Part shown: positions 41,239 to 50,341 of the stretch, one piece after another
Numbering within the stretch: position 1 is the first letter of the stretch
Layout: every line of letters starts with the position of its first letter
NCBI GenBank assembly: GCA_017513195.1
Contig: JAFXGM010000041.1
Location: 62,001 to 126,000, forward strand
Direction of reading: 5' to 3'
Origin: Clostridia bacterium
GTDB lineage: Bacteria > Bacillota > Clostridia > Oscillospirales > Acutalibacteraceae
DNA: 64,000 bases
The notes under the pieces: model-generated
Told to the model about the DNA's origin: nothing
What the model saw: only the letters and a program-made list of their open reading frames with translations
Database searches by the model: none
Program-made: the position numbers and the translations under genes

Positions 41239-42369
41239 ATGACAAAATTTTTACGCAGAACTTGGGCAGAAATTGATGTGGACGCTCTTATACACAATTT
41301 TAATACAATAAAACAAACTGCCAACACCAAGGTTTGTGCGGTTGTAAAGGCAAACGCTTATGGTCATGGTGTAGATATTGTAGCGCCGCTGCTACAACAA
41401 GCAGGTGCTGACTTTTTTGCCGTTTCTAATATTGAAGAAGCGCTAGAACTTAGAGAGCTTGGAATTACAAAGCCAATTCTTATTTTAGGCTACACACCTG
41501 TTGAGTATGTACAAGAGCTTGCCACTCACGATATTTCACAATGTGTTTATTCTCTTGATTACGCAAACGAGCTTTCGGCAGGAGCCGCTAAATGTAACGT
41601 TAAAATCAAGGTGCATCTAAAGCTCGATACCGGTATGTCACGCATTGGCTTTGATTGCCGAAGTGATGAGATTGTAGGTATCGGCGATGCTATATCAGCG
41701 GCAAAACTAGACCGCTTTGATATAGAGGGTGTGTTCACACACTTTGCAGTATCCGACCGAAACAAGCTCCAAGAGGACGGCTTTACTGCCGAGCAGTATA
41801 ACCGTTTTTGTAAAGCGATTGATGCGCTAAAAGCAAACGGTATAGACCCCGAATATAAACATTGTTGCAATTCTGCGGCACTTTGCCTCGATAGTGATAA
41901 GCATCTTAATATGTGCCGCGCAGGTATTGTGCTTTATGGACTAACACCGTCAAGTGATTTAAAATTACCGCAAGATTTTAAACCTGTAATGAGCTTTAAA
42001 TCGGTAGTTTCACAGGTAAAAAATATACGCTGCGGCGATACGGTAAGCTATGGCAGAACCTTTAAAGCACAAAAAGATATGACGATTGCAACTATAAGTG
42101 CGGGCTATGCCGACGGTTATTACCGACTTTTGTCAAACAAGGCTTCTGTGCTTATAAACGGAAAACGTGCAAAAATTATCGGCCGCGTTTGTATGGATCA
42201 ATTTTGTGTTGACGTATCTGACATACCTGACGTTAAACGTGGCGACGAGGTAGTGCTTTTTGGCGACGGCTTGCCCGTAGAAGAATTAGCCGATATGGTA
42301 GGTACCATAAATTACGAATTGGTTTGTGCAGTATCAAGCCGAGTTATAAGAGTAAAAAAAGGACAGTAA
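41239..42369 (+). CDS. alr: Alanine racemase
   Basis: A 376-aa PLP enzyme interconverting L- and D-alanine for peptidoglycan. The PLP Lys motif is AVVKANAYGHG (about residues 33-43). The LDTGMSRIGFD segment and the second catalytic Tyr in ISAGYADGYYRLLSN are present. The C-terminal beta domain ends VSSRVIRVKKGQ. The ribosome site is GAGGTGA. It may also supply D-alanine for the envelope genes elsewhere in the window. Confidence 0.97.
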   Translation: MTKFLRRTWAEIDVDALIHNFNTIKQTANTKVCAVVKANAYGHGVDIVAPLLQQAGADFFAVSNIEEALELRELGITKPILILGYTPVEYVQELATHDISQCVYSLDYANELSAGAAKCNVKIKVHLKLDTGMSRIGFDCRSDEIVGIGDAISAAKLDRFDIEGVFTHFAVSDRNKLQEDGFTAEQYNRFCKAIDALKANGIDPEYKHCCNSAALCLDSDKHLNMCRAGIVLYGLTPSSDLKLPQDFKPVMSFKSVVSQVKNIRCGDTVSYGRTFKAQKDMTIATISAGYADGYYRLLSNKASVLINGKRAKIIGRVCMDQFCVDVSDIPDVKRGDEVVLFGDGLPVEELADMVGTINYELVCAVSSRVIRVKKGQ

Positions 42370-42373
42370 TATC

Positions 42374-42400
42374 AAGGGGTATTATTGCCCTTTTTTATTA
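42374..42400 (+). terminator. Weak hairpin after alr
   Basis: AAGGG/CCCTT short stem with TTTTTTATT. It may be only a partial stop before glpK, 12 bp downstream. Confidence 0.45.
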
Positions 42401-42411
42401 AAGGAGAAATT

Positions 42412-43893
42412 ATGAAAAAATACATTCTTACTTTAGACGAAGGCACCACAAGTGCCAGAGCAATTATTTTTGACGAATGTGGCAGCGTTGTATCACTTGC
42501 TCAAAACGAGTTTACACAAATATACCCTACTCCCTCTTTTGTAGAACACGACCCAATAGAGATACTGTCGGCACAGTATTCTGCCATAACCGAGTGTATA
42601 ATAAAATCGGGACTAAACGTTCAAGATATTTCTTGCGTTGGTATTACCAATCAGCGCGAAACGGTTATAGTGTGGAATCGCCTTACGGGCGAGCCCGTTT
42701 ATAACGCTATTGTATGGCAATGCCGACGCACAGCTCCGCTTTGTGAGGAGCTAAAGTCACAGGGGCTTGAGCAATATATAGCCGACACAACAGGTCTTAA
42801 AATAGATGCATATTTCAGCGGCACAAAAATTAAGTGGATTTTAGATAACGTAGAGGGCGCGCGTGAGCAGGCCGAGCGTGGCGAGCTGCTTTTTGGCACG
42901 GTAGATACCTGGCTTATGTGGAAGCTGTCGGGCGGTAAAATTCACGCAACCGACGAAACAAACGCATCGCGTACAATGCTTTACGATATACATAATTTGT
43001 GTTGGGACAAAAGGCTACTCGAGATTTTAGATATTCCCGAAAGCATGCTGCCCACCGTTCAAAAAAGCGGTAGTGTTTTTGGCGATATTGATATTATGGG
43101 CGTGCCGCTTTCAGTTTGCGGTGTTGCAGGCGACCAACAGTCCGCATTGTTTGGTCAGCACTGTGTAAATGTTGGTGACGTTAAAAACACATACGGTACG
43201 GGCTGTTTCTTGCTTATGAATACGGGCGAAACGGCTGTAAAAAGTCAAAACGGTATGCTTACCACCATTGCCGCCACAACACAAAACGCACCCACTCAGT
43301 ACGCACTCGAAGGCAGTGTATTTATAGGCGGTGCGGTAATTCAGTGGCTGCGTGACGAAATGAAGCTAATTGAAACGGCAGCTCAAAGTGAAGAGTGCGC
43401 ACTGAATGTGCGTGACAGCGCGGGCGTATATATAGTCCCCGCCTTTGCAGGCCTTGGTGCTCCTTATTGGGATATGTATGCTAGAGGCACCATTTGCGGA
43501 CTAACCCGCGGTGCCGGACGCAATCACATAGTACGCGCCGCACTTGAGTCAATAGCATACCAAACGAACGACCTTATTAATGCTATGCAAAACGACGCAG
43601 GCATTACGGTAACCAGCCTTAAAGCCGATGGTGGCGCTAGTAAAAATAAGTTTTTAATGCAGTTTCAAGCAGATATATCTAATATAAATGTTATCTGCCC
43701 CGACAATGCCGAGGCCACAGCACTTGGTGCCGCATTACTTGCAGGAATTACAGCGGGTATAATTAAAGATACCAACAACATAAACATCTCCGCAACAACC
43801 TTTACACCCCGTATGGAAAGCGACGAACGAAGCCATAATTTAAGCGGTTGGAAACGCGCAGTAAACAGTACAATTTCTTTTACAAAGGAATGA
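42412..43893 (+). CDS. glpK: Glycerol kinase
   Basis: A 493-aa FGGY-family kinase making glycerol 3-phosphate. The start [14 protein letters not shown] holds the phosphate-binding loop. [31 protein letters not shown], the FGGY signature region in GGFV-like form ([23 protein letters not shown]) and [20 protein letters not shown] are all present. ATG 42412 has AAGGAG and fits other GlpK starts. It sits 4 bp before a monoacylglycerol-lipase-like gene, so freed glycerol could be used directly. Confidence 0.96.
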   Translation: MKKYILTLDEGTTSARAIIFDECGSVVSLAQNEFTQIYPTPSFVEHDPIEILSAQYSAITECIIKSGLNVQDISCVGITNQRETVIVWNRLTGEPVYNAIVWQCRRTAPLCEELKSQGLEQYIADTTGLKIDAYFSGTKIKWILDNVEGAREQAERGELLFGTVDTWLMWKLSGGKIHATDETNASRTMLYDIHNLCWDKRLLEILDIPESMLPTVQKSGSVFGDIDIMGVPLSVCGVAGDQQSALFGQHCVNVGDVKNTYGTGCFLLMNTGETAVKSQNGMLTTIAATTQNAPTQYALEGSVFIGGAVIQWLRDEMKLIETAAQSEECALNVRDSAGVYIVPAFAGLGAPYWDMYARGTICGLTRGAGRNHIVRAALESIAYQTNDLINAMQNDAGITVTSLKADGGASKNKFLMQFQADISNINVICPDNAEATALGAALLAGITAGIIKDTNNINISATTFTPRMESDERSHNLSGWKRAVNSTISFTKE

Positions 43894-43897
43894 TTAT

Positions 43898-44815
43898 ATG
43901 ACATATATAAAACTTGAAAAAAAGATAAAATCCAGCGATCAAAAAAACACCCTGTCGGGCGTTGTGTATGTTCCAAGCGGTGATATTCGCGGCATATTTC
44001 ACCTAGTGCACGGTATGACCGAATATATTGGCAGATATGAGCCTCTTTTTGAAAGCCTTGCTGGTGAAGGTTATTTATGCTGCGGATTCGATAACCTTGG
44101 TCACGGCAATACCGCAAATGAACAAGATTTGGGATTTATTGCATCAAAAAACGGTTGGAGCTACATGGTAGATGACGTAAAATTATTTGCCGATAGTATA
44201 AAGTCTGATTACCCAAATATGCCATATATTTTAATGGGACACAGTATGGGCTCGTTTATTACACGTGTTGCAGTATCACGTTATAGCGACCTTGCCGATA
44301 AATATATTTGTTGCGGCACTGCAAGCGCAAACCCCGTAGCAGGTGTTGGGCTGCTGCTTTGCAAAACAATCAGGCTTTTCCGCGGCGAGCGCGCTGTATC
44401 ACCTTTTTTAGAGAATATAGCATTTGGTTCATACAACAAGCGTTTTGACGGTGATACAAAATATGAATGGCTTACAAAAGACCGCGAGATAATTGACAAA
44501 TACTCTAAAGACAAATTTTGCACCTTCCATTTTACAGTATCGGCGCTACACGACCTGATAAAGCTAATAAAGGTTTGCAACAGCAAAAAATGCTTTAACG
44601 ATACTAAAAGTGATTTGCCTATACTCTTAATCGCCGGCGATATGGACCCTGTTGGCAATTACGGAAAAGGCATAAAAGAAGTGTGTAACAAATTTAAAAC
44701 AGGCGGCAAAGAAAACACAACAATGATTCTTTATGAAAACTGCCGCCACGAGATACATAACGACACGTGTCGCGAACAAATGACTAAAGATATTTTAGAG
44801 TTTATAGAAAGATAA
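43898..44815 (+). CDS. Alpha/beta hydrolase, monoacylglycerol-lipase-like (serine aminopeptidase S33 type)
   Basis: A 305-aa cytosolic hydrolase. Oxyanion region HLVHGMTEYIGRYEPLFESLAGEG, then FDNLGHGNT, the nucleophile elbow GHSMGS (about residues 110-115), acid residue region LIAGDMDPVGNYGKG and the His in ENCRHEIHNDT. These are typical of lysophospholipase/monoglyceride lipases. It is coupled to glpK, which supports a substrate that releases glycerol. A strong terminator follows. Confidence 0.9.
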   Translation: MTYIKLEKKIKSSDQKNTLSGVVYVPSGDIRGIFHLVHGMTEYIGRYEPLFESLAGEGYLCCGFDNLGHGNTANEQDLGFIASKNGWSYMVDDVKLFADSIKSDYPNMPYILMGHSMGSFITRVAVSRYSDLADKYICCGTASANPVAGVGLLLCKTIRLFRGERAVSPFLENIAFGSYNKRFDGDTKYEWLTKDREIIDKYSKDKFCTFHFTVSALHDLIKLIKVCNSKKCFNDTKSDLPILLIAGDMDPVGNYGKGIKEVCNKFKTGGKENTTMILYENCRHEIHNDTCREQMTKDILEFIER

Positions 44816-44853
44816 AATAGCACACTTTTTACTGACATTAATTGTTGAAATAA

Positions 44854-44890
44854 AAACAGGTAGCACTCGGGTCGAGTGCTACCTGTTTTG
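44854..44890. terminator. Terminator after the lipase gene
   Basis: AACAGGTAGCACTCG/CGAGTGCTACCTGTT stem with a 3-base loop and TTTTG tail. Confidence 0.85.
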
Positions 44891-44912
44891 TGGGTTTTAT
44901 TGGGGCGAGAAG

Positions 44913-44961
44913 CCGTCACTTGTGTTGTTTTTATCAACACAAGGAACCGTCCCCTGTGTTA
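44913..44961. repeat. Left inverted repeat and hairpin flanking a lipoprotein gene
   Basis: The 26 bp at 44936-44961 are the exact reverse complement of 45457-45482. On its outer side the same region forms a second hairpin, CTTGTGTTG/CAACACAAG. The GGAACCGTCCCCTGTGTT word is a REP-like motif common in Clostridia genomes. Confidence 0.85.
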
Positions 44962-45389
44962 GATAACCAACCTAAAAAATTTGTATATCCTTCATTAAAT
45001 TCCAATATGCACTCCCCGTTTATAGATATTTGTACGATAGGCATTACATATCCATCTCCAAAGTATTTAGGTGCAGTAATAAAGGTTATCTTTTCTCCTA
45101 TTTTAATTTTATCAACATTTTTATTATCTTTTAATTTTTCTAGATTTTTACCGACCAATTTAAAACATGTATCATCAAATGTTGGAGACAATTCAGTAAA
45201 ACCAATATATAATGTTTTATAATTATCATCAAAATTTATAAACGAAACCGTTCCTGTTGCTGTTATGTAATTATCTTTTTGTGAATAATATTCAATTTGT
45301 TCATTTGTTGTACATGAACAAAGAAAAACAAGCATAACACTTATAGTGATAATAATTATTCGGGATTTTAATAAAGAAAAATTTTTCAT
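44934..45389 (-). CDS. Small lipoprotein ending in the flanking repeat
   Basis: A 151-aa lipoprotein. The signal peptide has lipobox LCSC (Cys at about residue 26). The mature part is small and beta-rich (NYITATGTVSFINFDDNYKTLYIGFTELS) with no recognised domain. The last residues, NTGDGSLC, are coded by the 26-bp left repeat, so the true C-terminus was probably changed by the repeat. GAGGAG supports ATG 45389. It is more AT-rich than its neighbours. Confidence 0.7.
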   Translation of the reverse strand: MKNFSLLKSRIIIITISVMLVFLCSCTTNEQIEYYSQKDNYITATGTVSFINFDDNYKTLYIGFTELSPTFDDTCFKLVGKNLEKLKDNKNVDKIKIGEKITFITAPKYFGDGYVMPIVQISINGECILEFNEGYTNFLGWLSNTGDGSLC

Positions 45390-45456
45390 ATATAACTCCT
45401 CGTTTAATAAAAAATCCAAACTCGAGTACCAGTCTTTTTACTGTTTTCTAAATATG

Positions 45457-45482
45457 TAACACAGGGGACGGTTCCTTGTGTT
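45457..45482. repeat. Right inverted repeat flanking the lipoprotein gene
   Basis: Perfect 26-bp inverted partner of 44936-44961. The pair encloses a 547-bp unit. Confidence 0.85.
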
Positions 45483-45487
45483 TGTTT

Positions 45488-46198
45488 TTACGCAAGACTT
45501 TTGACATACTCCATCAACTCATCAAAACTGCCGTTGGGGTATTTTGATATATCGTTCTCTGTCTTGTTTATTAGGCAGTCGGTCAAGAGAAACACCTTCA
45601 TACCAATGCTTTCTGCTACCATATCATCGCCAACGTCATTGCCTACCATAAGGCATTCCTCTGGTTTGCAACCTATTCGGGCAGCACACTCTATGTAATA
45701 AGCGGGGTTAGGCTTGCAGGAATTTATATTTTCGTATGTAGTATAAAATTCGAAATCATCAGGCGTTAATCCTGCCCAAGTTATACGCCAGCGTGTAGCG
45801 CGTTCAGGAAAAATTGGGTTGGTAGCAAGCGCCACCTTATAACCAAGTTCTTTTAGCTTGTGCACCGTTTCAGCGGCTTGTGGGTTAAAGCCGCAAACGG
45901 CCTTTACCTTGTCAAACTCTTGCTCATAAAACTCGTCAAAAAGTGGCTTATCAGCCAAAATCTTTTCGCCGTATACGGTTTTAGCGTAGTCCCAAAAAAC
46001 CTCTTCATTGCACTTGTCACTATTATTTTTAATCATAGCGTAGGTGCCTTTCCATATTGTTTCTACAAACTGCTTTGGCTCGTAGCCGTGGGGAGCTAGC
46101 TTTGTCGAAATTCTTTTAAAATAATCCCCTACAAACACGTCTTGGTCCATAGGAACCAGCGTGCCGTCAAGGTCAAACAAAATTGCTTTGATTGACAT
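45488..46198 (-). CDS. HAD family hydrolase
   Basis: A 236-aa phosphatase. Motif I is LFDLDGTLVPMD (residues about 7-18), motif II is ALATNPIF, motif III Lys is in NSCKPNPAYY and motif IV is MVGNDVGDDMVA. The helical cap lies between motifs I and II. The substrate is unknown. It is third in a minus-strand operon after CapA-like and HprK-like genes. Confidence 0.9.
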   Translation of the reverse strand: MSIKAILFDLDGTLVPMDQDVFVGDYFKRISTKLAPHGYEPKQFVETIWKGTYAMIKNNSDKCNEEVFWDYAKTVYGEKILADKPLFDEFYEQEFDKVKAVCGFNPQAAETVHKLKELGYKVALATNPIFPERATRWRITWAGLTPDDFEFYTTYENINSCKPNPAYYIECAARIGCKPEECLMVGNDVGDDMVAESIGMKVFLLTDCLINKTENDISKYPNGSFDELMEYVKSLA

Positions 46199-46207
46199 AA
46201 TTTACCT

Positions 46208-46912
46208 CTATAATTTAGTCATTTGGTTAAATGAGGTTTCAAACGCCTCTTTTGATATATCACACTCGAGTATATAAACGGGTGTGTTTTCTATTACTGT
46301 GCCAAGTAATTCCAAAGTTTTTGAAAGGGCTGATGGGTCACTTGGCAGATAAACCTGTCGCATAAGATGGTTTACAGCCTCAGCCACCTCAAGCTTTGTT
46401 ATCTTGTTTTCCTTACCCTGCTTTAATATGCAAATTGCCTTTAGCGGTGCGCTTGCGTTGCGCTGATACCCCTCTTTGCCTGCCCACGGTGTACCGTAAA
46501 CGGTAGAGGTTTTATCGACACTAATTATCGGCTTGTCACCGTTTATTACATCAACCTTATCGCCTAAATATTTGTGCCACAGGTTTATGTGCGTAGTTTT
46601 TCCCGTGCCGCTTGGCGCTGTAAACAGATATGCGCTGCCGTCATACTCTATAGCCGCACCGTGAAACACAAAGCGGTCAAATTGCGGTAATTGCTCGGCA
46701 ATTGCACGGTAAATACAAAGACTTTCGCACGCTTCTATAGGCGCACCGGGTACTAGCTCTTTTTCCTTTAAAATAGCATTTTGTTCTGCCTTTGCAAGTA
46801 TTTGTGGCTCGTCAAACTGTGATATATAATCCTTGCAAAAGTTTGACATATAGTCATGGCTATACTCTATGCTGATTTTAAGGCCGCTTAGCAATATATC
46901 AAGTTTTGACAT
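46208..46912 (-). CDS. HprK/PEP-carboxykinase-like P-loop protein
   Basis: A 234-aa protein with a single P-loop, LFTAPSGTGKTTHINLW (about residues 93-109), preceded by FVFHGAAIEYDGSAYL. This matches the HprK-related kinases found with PqqD and radical-SAM peptide cassettes. GDKPIISVDKTSTVYGTPWAGKEGY contains candidate acid residues. ATG 46912 is chosen over GTG 46921 because AGTAGGTGA fits it. A PqqD-like gene with an S24/S26 peptidase lies 14 kb away in this window. The substrate is unknown. Confidence 0.78.
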   Translation of the reverse strand: MSKLDILLSGLKISIEYSHDYMSNFCKDYISQFDEPQILAKAEQNAILKEKELVPGAPIEACESLCIYRAIAEQLPQFDRFVFHGAAIEYDGSAYLFTAPSGTGKTTHINLWHKYLGDKVDVINGDKPIISVDKTSTVYGTPWAGKEGYQRNASAPLKAICILKQGKENKITKLEVAEAVNHLMRQVYLPSDPSALSKTLELLGTVIENTPVYILECDISKEAFETSFNQMTKL

Positions 46913-46921
46913 TTTTGTCAC

Positions 46922-48241
46922 CTACTCTGCAAAACGTATTTCGCAACCCAAATGTTGCTGGCACTCGGTAAGACCTTTTTGCATAATCTTTTTTGTGCGC
47001 TCGTAAGATGCCTTTGCCTTGGCTACCGTGTCGGCATCAAGACCGTAGTTTTCTGCCATATCTGAGGTTTCTAACGGATACATTGTATACTGGTAATTTC
47101 TTGGTGTTCCGTATCGGTCAACCCAGGTCGGTATAATGTCGACCGCGGTAAGAGAAACCTCTCCGTCACTGCTTTTTGTAAAGGTATAATTAAACAACAC
47201 GCCGTCTTCGGTGTGACCCGTTTCACAAAGACCTGTCATTTCGGAAATTCTTTGGTTTGATATGGAATTACCCATAGAATAAAGGCAAACGGTTGTGTGA
47301 TCGCTACCCTCGGCATAGATAAGCTCTACCGGCTGCAATACGTGAGGATGACCGCCGACTATTACGTCAACACCCATATTACAAAGCTGCTGTGCCGCGG
47401 CTTTTTGATAGGTGTTTGGCTTTGTATGATACTCATTACCCCAGTGCATATAAAACACTATTGCCTCGGCGCCATCAGCCTTCATACTATCAATTACCGA
47501 TTGCGCGTCGGTATAGAACTTATTTAAATTAGAACTGCTAAAATAGTTAATAAGACTACCGGCCCCGCCAGATGAGCTGTTGGTGCCGTATGTGTAAGCA
47601 ACCATACCGATTTTGATACCGTTTATATCTTTTACAATATAAGTTGGATCATCGGCGGTTTCCTTTGTGCCTAAAAAGTCAAAGCCCTTTGTCTTTAGCT
47701 GTTGCACCGTACGTTTTAACCCCGCAAGCCCCGTATCAAGACAGTGGTTATTTGCTGTAAGCAGCATATCAAATCCGTCTGCCTTTACGTAATCGAGTAG
47801 GCTGTCAGGGCTATTAAAACCGGGATAGCCGCGGTAATTACCAGCCTCGGCACCACCTAAAGTTACCTCTAAATTTGCCACTGCATAATCGGCTTTTGTT
47901 ATATAAGATTTTGACTTATTAAAAAGCTTTGAAAAATCATAGCTGCCGTCCGACTGCTCGGCACCCCACAAAATATTATCGTGTATAAGAATATCGCCCG
48001 TATTCAGTACGGTAGCGGTAATTTCTTTTTTAGAGGGCTTAGACGATGAGGAATTATCGTCATTTTGCTGTGACGAACTATTTTGAGAACTGATATTTTC
48101 ACCCGGATTATCACTAGTTTTAAAAACGGCATTTATCACAAAAGCAAGCAGTGCTATTACCGCTACTAAAAACAGTGATAAAACAGTTACAAAAATTCTT
48201 CTGCGTATTATTGCCTTTTGTCGTTTAGTTTTCTTTTTCAT
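46922..48241 (-). CDS. CapA family metallophosphatase-like protein
   Basis: A 439-aa protein with an N-terminal membrane anchor (about residues 13-38) and a Ser/Asn/Gln linker. The CapA domain reads VLNTGDILIHDNILW, NLEVTLGG, DMLLTANNHCLDTGLAG, FYMHWGNEYH and GGHPHVLQPVE, with the Asp, His and Asn residues expected of calcineurin-like folds. CapA in Bacillus works on poly-gamma-glutamate, but lone homologues are widespread and their substrates are unknown. First gene of the CapA/HprK-like/HAD operon. Confidence 0.92.
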   Translation of the reverse strand: MKKKTKRQKAIIRRRIFVTVLSLFLVAVIALLAFVINAVFKTSDNPGENISSQNSSSQQNDDNSSSSKPSKKEITATVLNTGDILIHDNILWGAEQSDGSYDFSKLFNKSKSYITKADYAVANLEVTLGGAEAGNYRGYPGFNSPDSLLDYVKADGFDMLLTANNHCLDTGLAGLKRTVQQLKTKGFDFLGTKETADDPTYIVKDINGIKIGMVAYTYGTNSSSGGAGSLINYFSSSNLNKFYTDAQSVIDSMKADGAEAIVFYMHWGNEYHTKPNTYQKAAAQQLCNMGVDVIVGGHPHVLQPVELIYAEGSDHTTVCLYSMGNSISNQRISEMTGLCETGHTEDGVLFNYTFTKSSDGEVSLTAVDIIPTWVDRYGTPRNYQYTMYPLETSDMAENYGLDADTVAKAKASYERTKKIMQKGLTECQQHLGCEIRFAE

Positions 48242-48332
48242 TTTACGTTCCTTTATATTAAATCATCGTTTTTCGACCAATTTCTTTGTATTTATATAAT
48301 ATAATAATTTTGTAAAAAAATCAATAATACAC

Positions 48333-48361
48333 TTGTATTTGTGCTTTTTTTATTGTAAAAT
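48333..48361 (+). promoter_or_regulatory. Promoter for the OPRT-like/rhaA operon
   Basis: TTGTAT at 48333-48338, 17-bp spacer, TAAAAT at 48356-48361, about 25 bp before AGGAGG. A minus-strand promoter for the capA operon (TTGATT, 17 bp, TATTAT) lies in the same gap. Confidence 0.5.
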
Positions 48362-48391
48362 ATTTTTAAATGATATTAGGAGGACTAAACA

Positions 48392-49033
48392 ATGCCAACT
48401 TCTAACACAATGAAAATTGAAACCAAGCGCAAAAATTTGTTTTTGCGTGTGTGCAAAGGCCACTTTGCTACAAGCAACAGCCATAGCAACTACTACATTG
48501 ACGTGGTAGCACAAAAGACACGTCTTTCTGAAGCACGTGCCGTTGCTGAAGAGCTTTGTAGCTACTACCGTACCAATACAATAGTTGACACTATTTTGTG
48601 CCTCGACGGTATGGAGGTTGTGGGCGCATGTTTGGCTTCTCGTCTTACCGAAGCAAACTATGCTAATATGAACGCTCACCAAACAATTTACGTTGTAACA
48701 CCTGAAATCACAGGTTCTAGCCAGCTTTTATTCCGTGATAACATTGTTCCGATGATTGAAGGCAAGCATGTGCTTATACTCGCCGTTTCGGTAGCTACAG
48801 GTCGCACGGTTGAAGCTGCTGTTGACGCTATTAAATATTATGGCGGTAACGTTGCTGGTATATGCTCAATATTTGCTACCAAAAAAGAGCGTGCAGGTAT
48901 TCCTGTGCATTCGGTATTTAATCCGGAAGATCTTCCCGATTACCAAAACTACAAGCCACACGAATGCCCACTTTGTAAAGCAGGCGAAAAAATTGATGCG
49001 CTTGTAAACTGTCACGGTTGTTCAAAAATTTAA
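48392..49033 (+). CDS. Orotate-phosphoribosyltransferase-like protein with degenerate PRPP loop
   Basis: A 213-aa PRTase-fold protein similar to OPRT (FLRVCKGHFATSNSHSNYYIDV; TILCLDGMEVVGACLASRLTE). The PRPP-binding loop reads ILAVSVATGRTVEAAVDAI where active enzymes have two Asp before T-G, so PRPP catalysis is doubtful. The C-terminus adds a zinc-ribbon-like tail, CPLCKAGEKIDALVNCHGC. AGGAGGA precedes the ATG. It is followed 15 bp later by rhaA. Possibly a regulator or a binding protein rather than an enzyme. Confidence 0.8.
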   Translation: MPTSNTMKIETKRKNLFLRVCKGHFATSNSHSNYYIDVVAQKTRLSEARAVAEELCSYYRTNTIVDTILCLDGMEVVGACLASRLTEANYANMNAHQTIYVVTPEITGSSQLLFRDNIVPMIEGKHVLILAVSVATGRTVEAAVDAIKYYGGNVAGICSIFATKKERAGIPVHSVFNPEDLPDYQNYKPHECPLCKAGEKIDALVNCHGCSKI

Positions 49034-49048
49034 TTTAGAGGTATAAAA

Positions 49049-50296
49049 ATGAGTAGATTAGAAGAAGCTAAAAAACAATATGCGGCGCTCGGCATTGACG
49101 TTGACGCTGTAATTGAAACACTAAAAAAACAGCCTGTATCACTTCACTGCTGGCAGGGTGACGACGTTATCGGTTTTGACCACGACGGCCCACTTACCGG
49201 TGGTATACAGACCACAGGTAACTACCCCGGCAAAGCACGCACACCAGACGAGCTTATGGCAGATATGGATATGGTAATATCACTTTGCCCGGGTATGAAA
49301 AAGATTAACGTTCACGCGTGCTACGCGATTTTCGAGGACGGCTTTGTTGACCGTGATAAGTTAGAGCCAAAGCACTTTAAAAAATGGGTAGACTTTGCAA
49401 AGAAGCACGGTATGGGTCTTGACTTTAACCCAACCTTCTTCTCGCACCCAATGGCAGATAGCGGTCTTACCCTTTCAAGCCCTGACGAGAATATCCGTAA
49501 TTTCTGGATTGAGCACGGTAAGGCTTGTGTAAGAATTTCTGAGTATTTTGCAAAAGAAACAGGCGTACCCTGCGTTATGAACATCTGGACAGGCGACGGT
49601 CTTAAGGATATTCCTGCTGACAGAATGGGACCTCGCGTTAGATATAAAGAATCTATCGAGGCTATTTTATCAGAGCCGTTTGACAAAAATCTTGTTAAGC
49701 CTTGCGTAGAATCTAAAGTATTCGGTATTGGTGTAGAGGCTTACACCGTAGGCTCGGCTGAATTTTCACTAACCTTTGCCGCAACACACGACGGCTGCTT
49801 ACCACTTATGGACAACGGTCACTATCATCCAACCGAGGTTGTATCTGACAAGATTCCGGCGCTTCTTGCCTTCTTCCCAGAAATCGCGTTACATATTACA
49901 CGTCCTATCCGTTGGGACTCTGACCACGTAGTGCTTTTTGATGATGAAACACGCGAGATGGCAAAGGAAATCGTTCGCTGTGACGCATTCGACCGCGTAT
50001 ATATGGCGCTTGACTACTTTGATGCAAGCATTAACCGTATTGCTGCATGGACTGTTGGTCTTCGTAGCTGGCAAAAGGCTTTACTTATGGCAATGCTTAC
50101 ACCAAACGCCCAACTCAAAGAATTGCAAGACAAGGGCAATTACACCGAGCTTATGGTAAGAAGCGAAGAGGTTAAGACATTACCTTTCGGTGATATTTGG
50201 AACTATTACTGCGAGTGCTGTGGCGCACCGGTAGACGGCGAATGGTTTAGTAAAGTTCAAGAGTACGAAAAGGATGTTCTTTCAAAGAGAGCATAA
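49049..50296 (+). CDS. rhaA: L-rhamnose isomerase
   Basis: A 415-aa metal-dependent aldose-ketose isomerase converting L-rhamnose to L-rhamnulose. Diagnostic runs are VSLHCWQGDDVIGFD, GGIQTTGNYPGKARTPDELMADMD, KINVHACYAIFEDGFVDRD, LDFNPTFFSHP and HITRPIRWDSDHVVLFDDE. The length is as expected. RhaB and RhaD are not next to it, so the rest of the pathway must lie elsewhere. It shares an operon with the OPRT-like gene. Confidence 0.97.
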   Translation: MSRLEEAKKQYAALGIDVDAVIETLKKQPVSLHCWQGDDVIGFDHDGPLTGGIQTTGNYPGKARTPDELMADMDMVISLCPGMKKINVHACYAIFEDGFVDRDKLEPKHFKKWVDFAKKHGMGLDFNPTFFSHPMADSGLTLSSPDENIRNFWIEHGKACVRISEYFAKETGVPCVMNIWTGDGLKDIPADRMGPRVRYKESIEAILSEPFDKNLVKPCVESKVFGIGVEAYTVGSAEFSLTFAATHDGCLPLMDNGHYHPTEVVSDKIPALLAFFPEIALHITRPIRWDSDHVVLFDDETREMAKEIVRCDAFDRVYMALDYFDASINRIAAWTVGLRSWQKALLMAMLTPNAQLKELQDKGNYTELMVRSEEVKTLPFGDIWNYYCECCGAPVDGEWFSKVQEYEKDVLSKRA

Positions 50297-50307
50297 TATT
50301 ATAAAAG

Positions 50308-50341
50308 CAAAAGGGATGGCTGTTGCCATCCCTTGTTTTTT
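50308..50341. terminator. Terminator after rhaA
   Basis: AAGGGATGGC/GCCATCCCTT with TGTT loop and GTTTTTTT tail. Confidence 0.88.
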
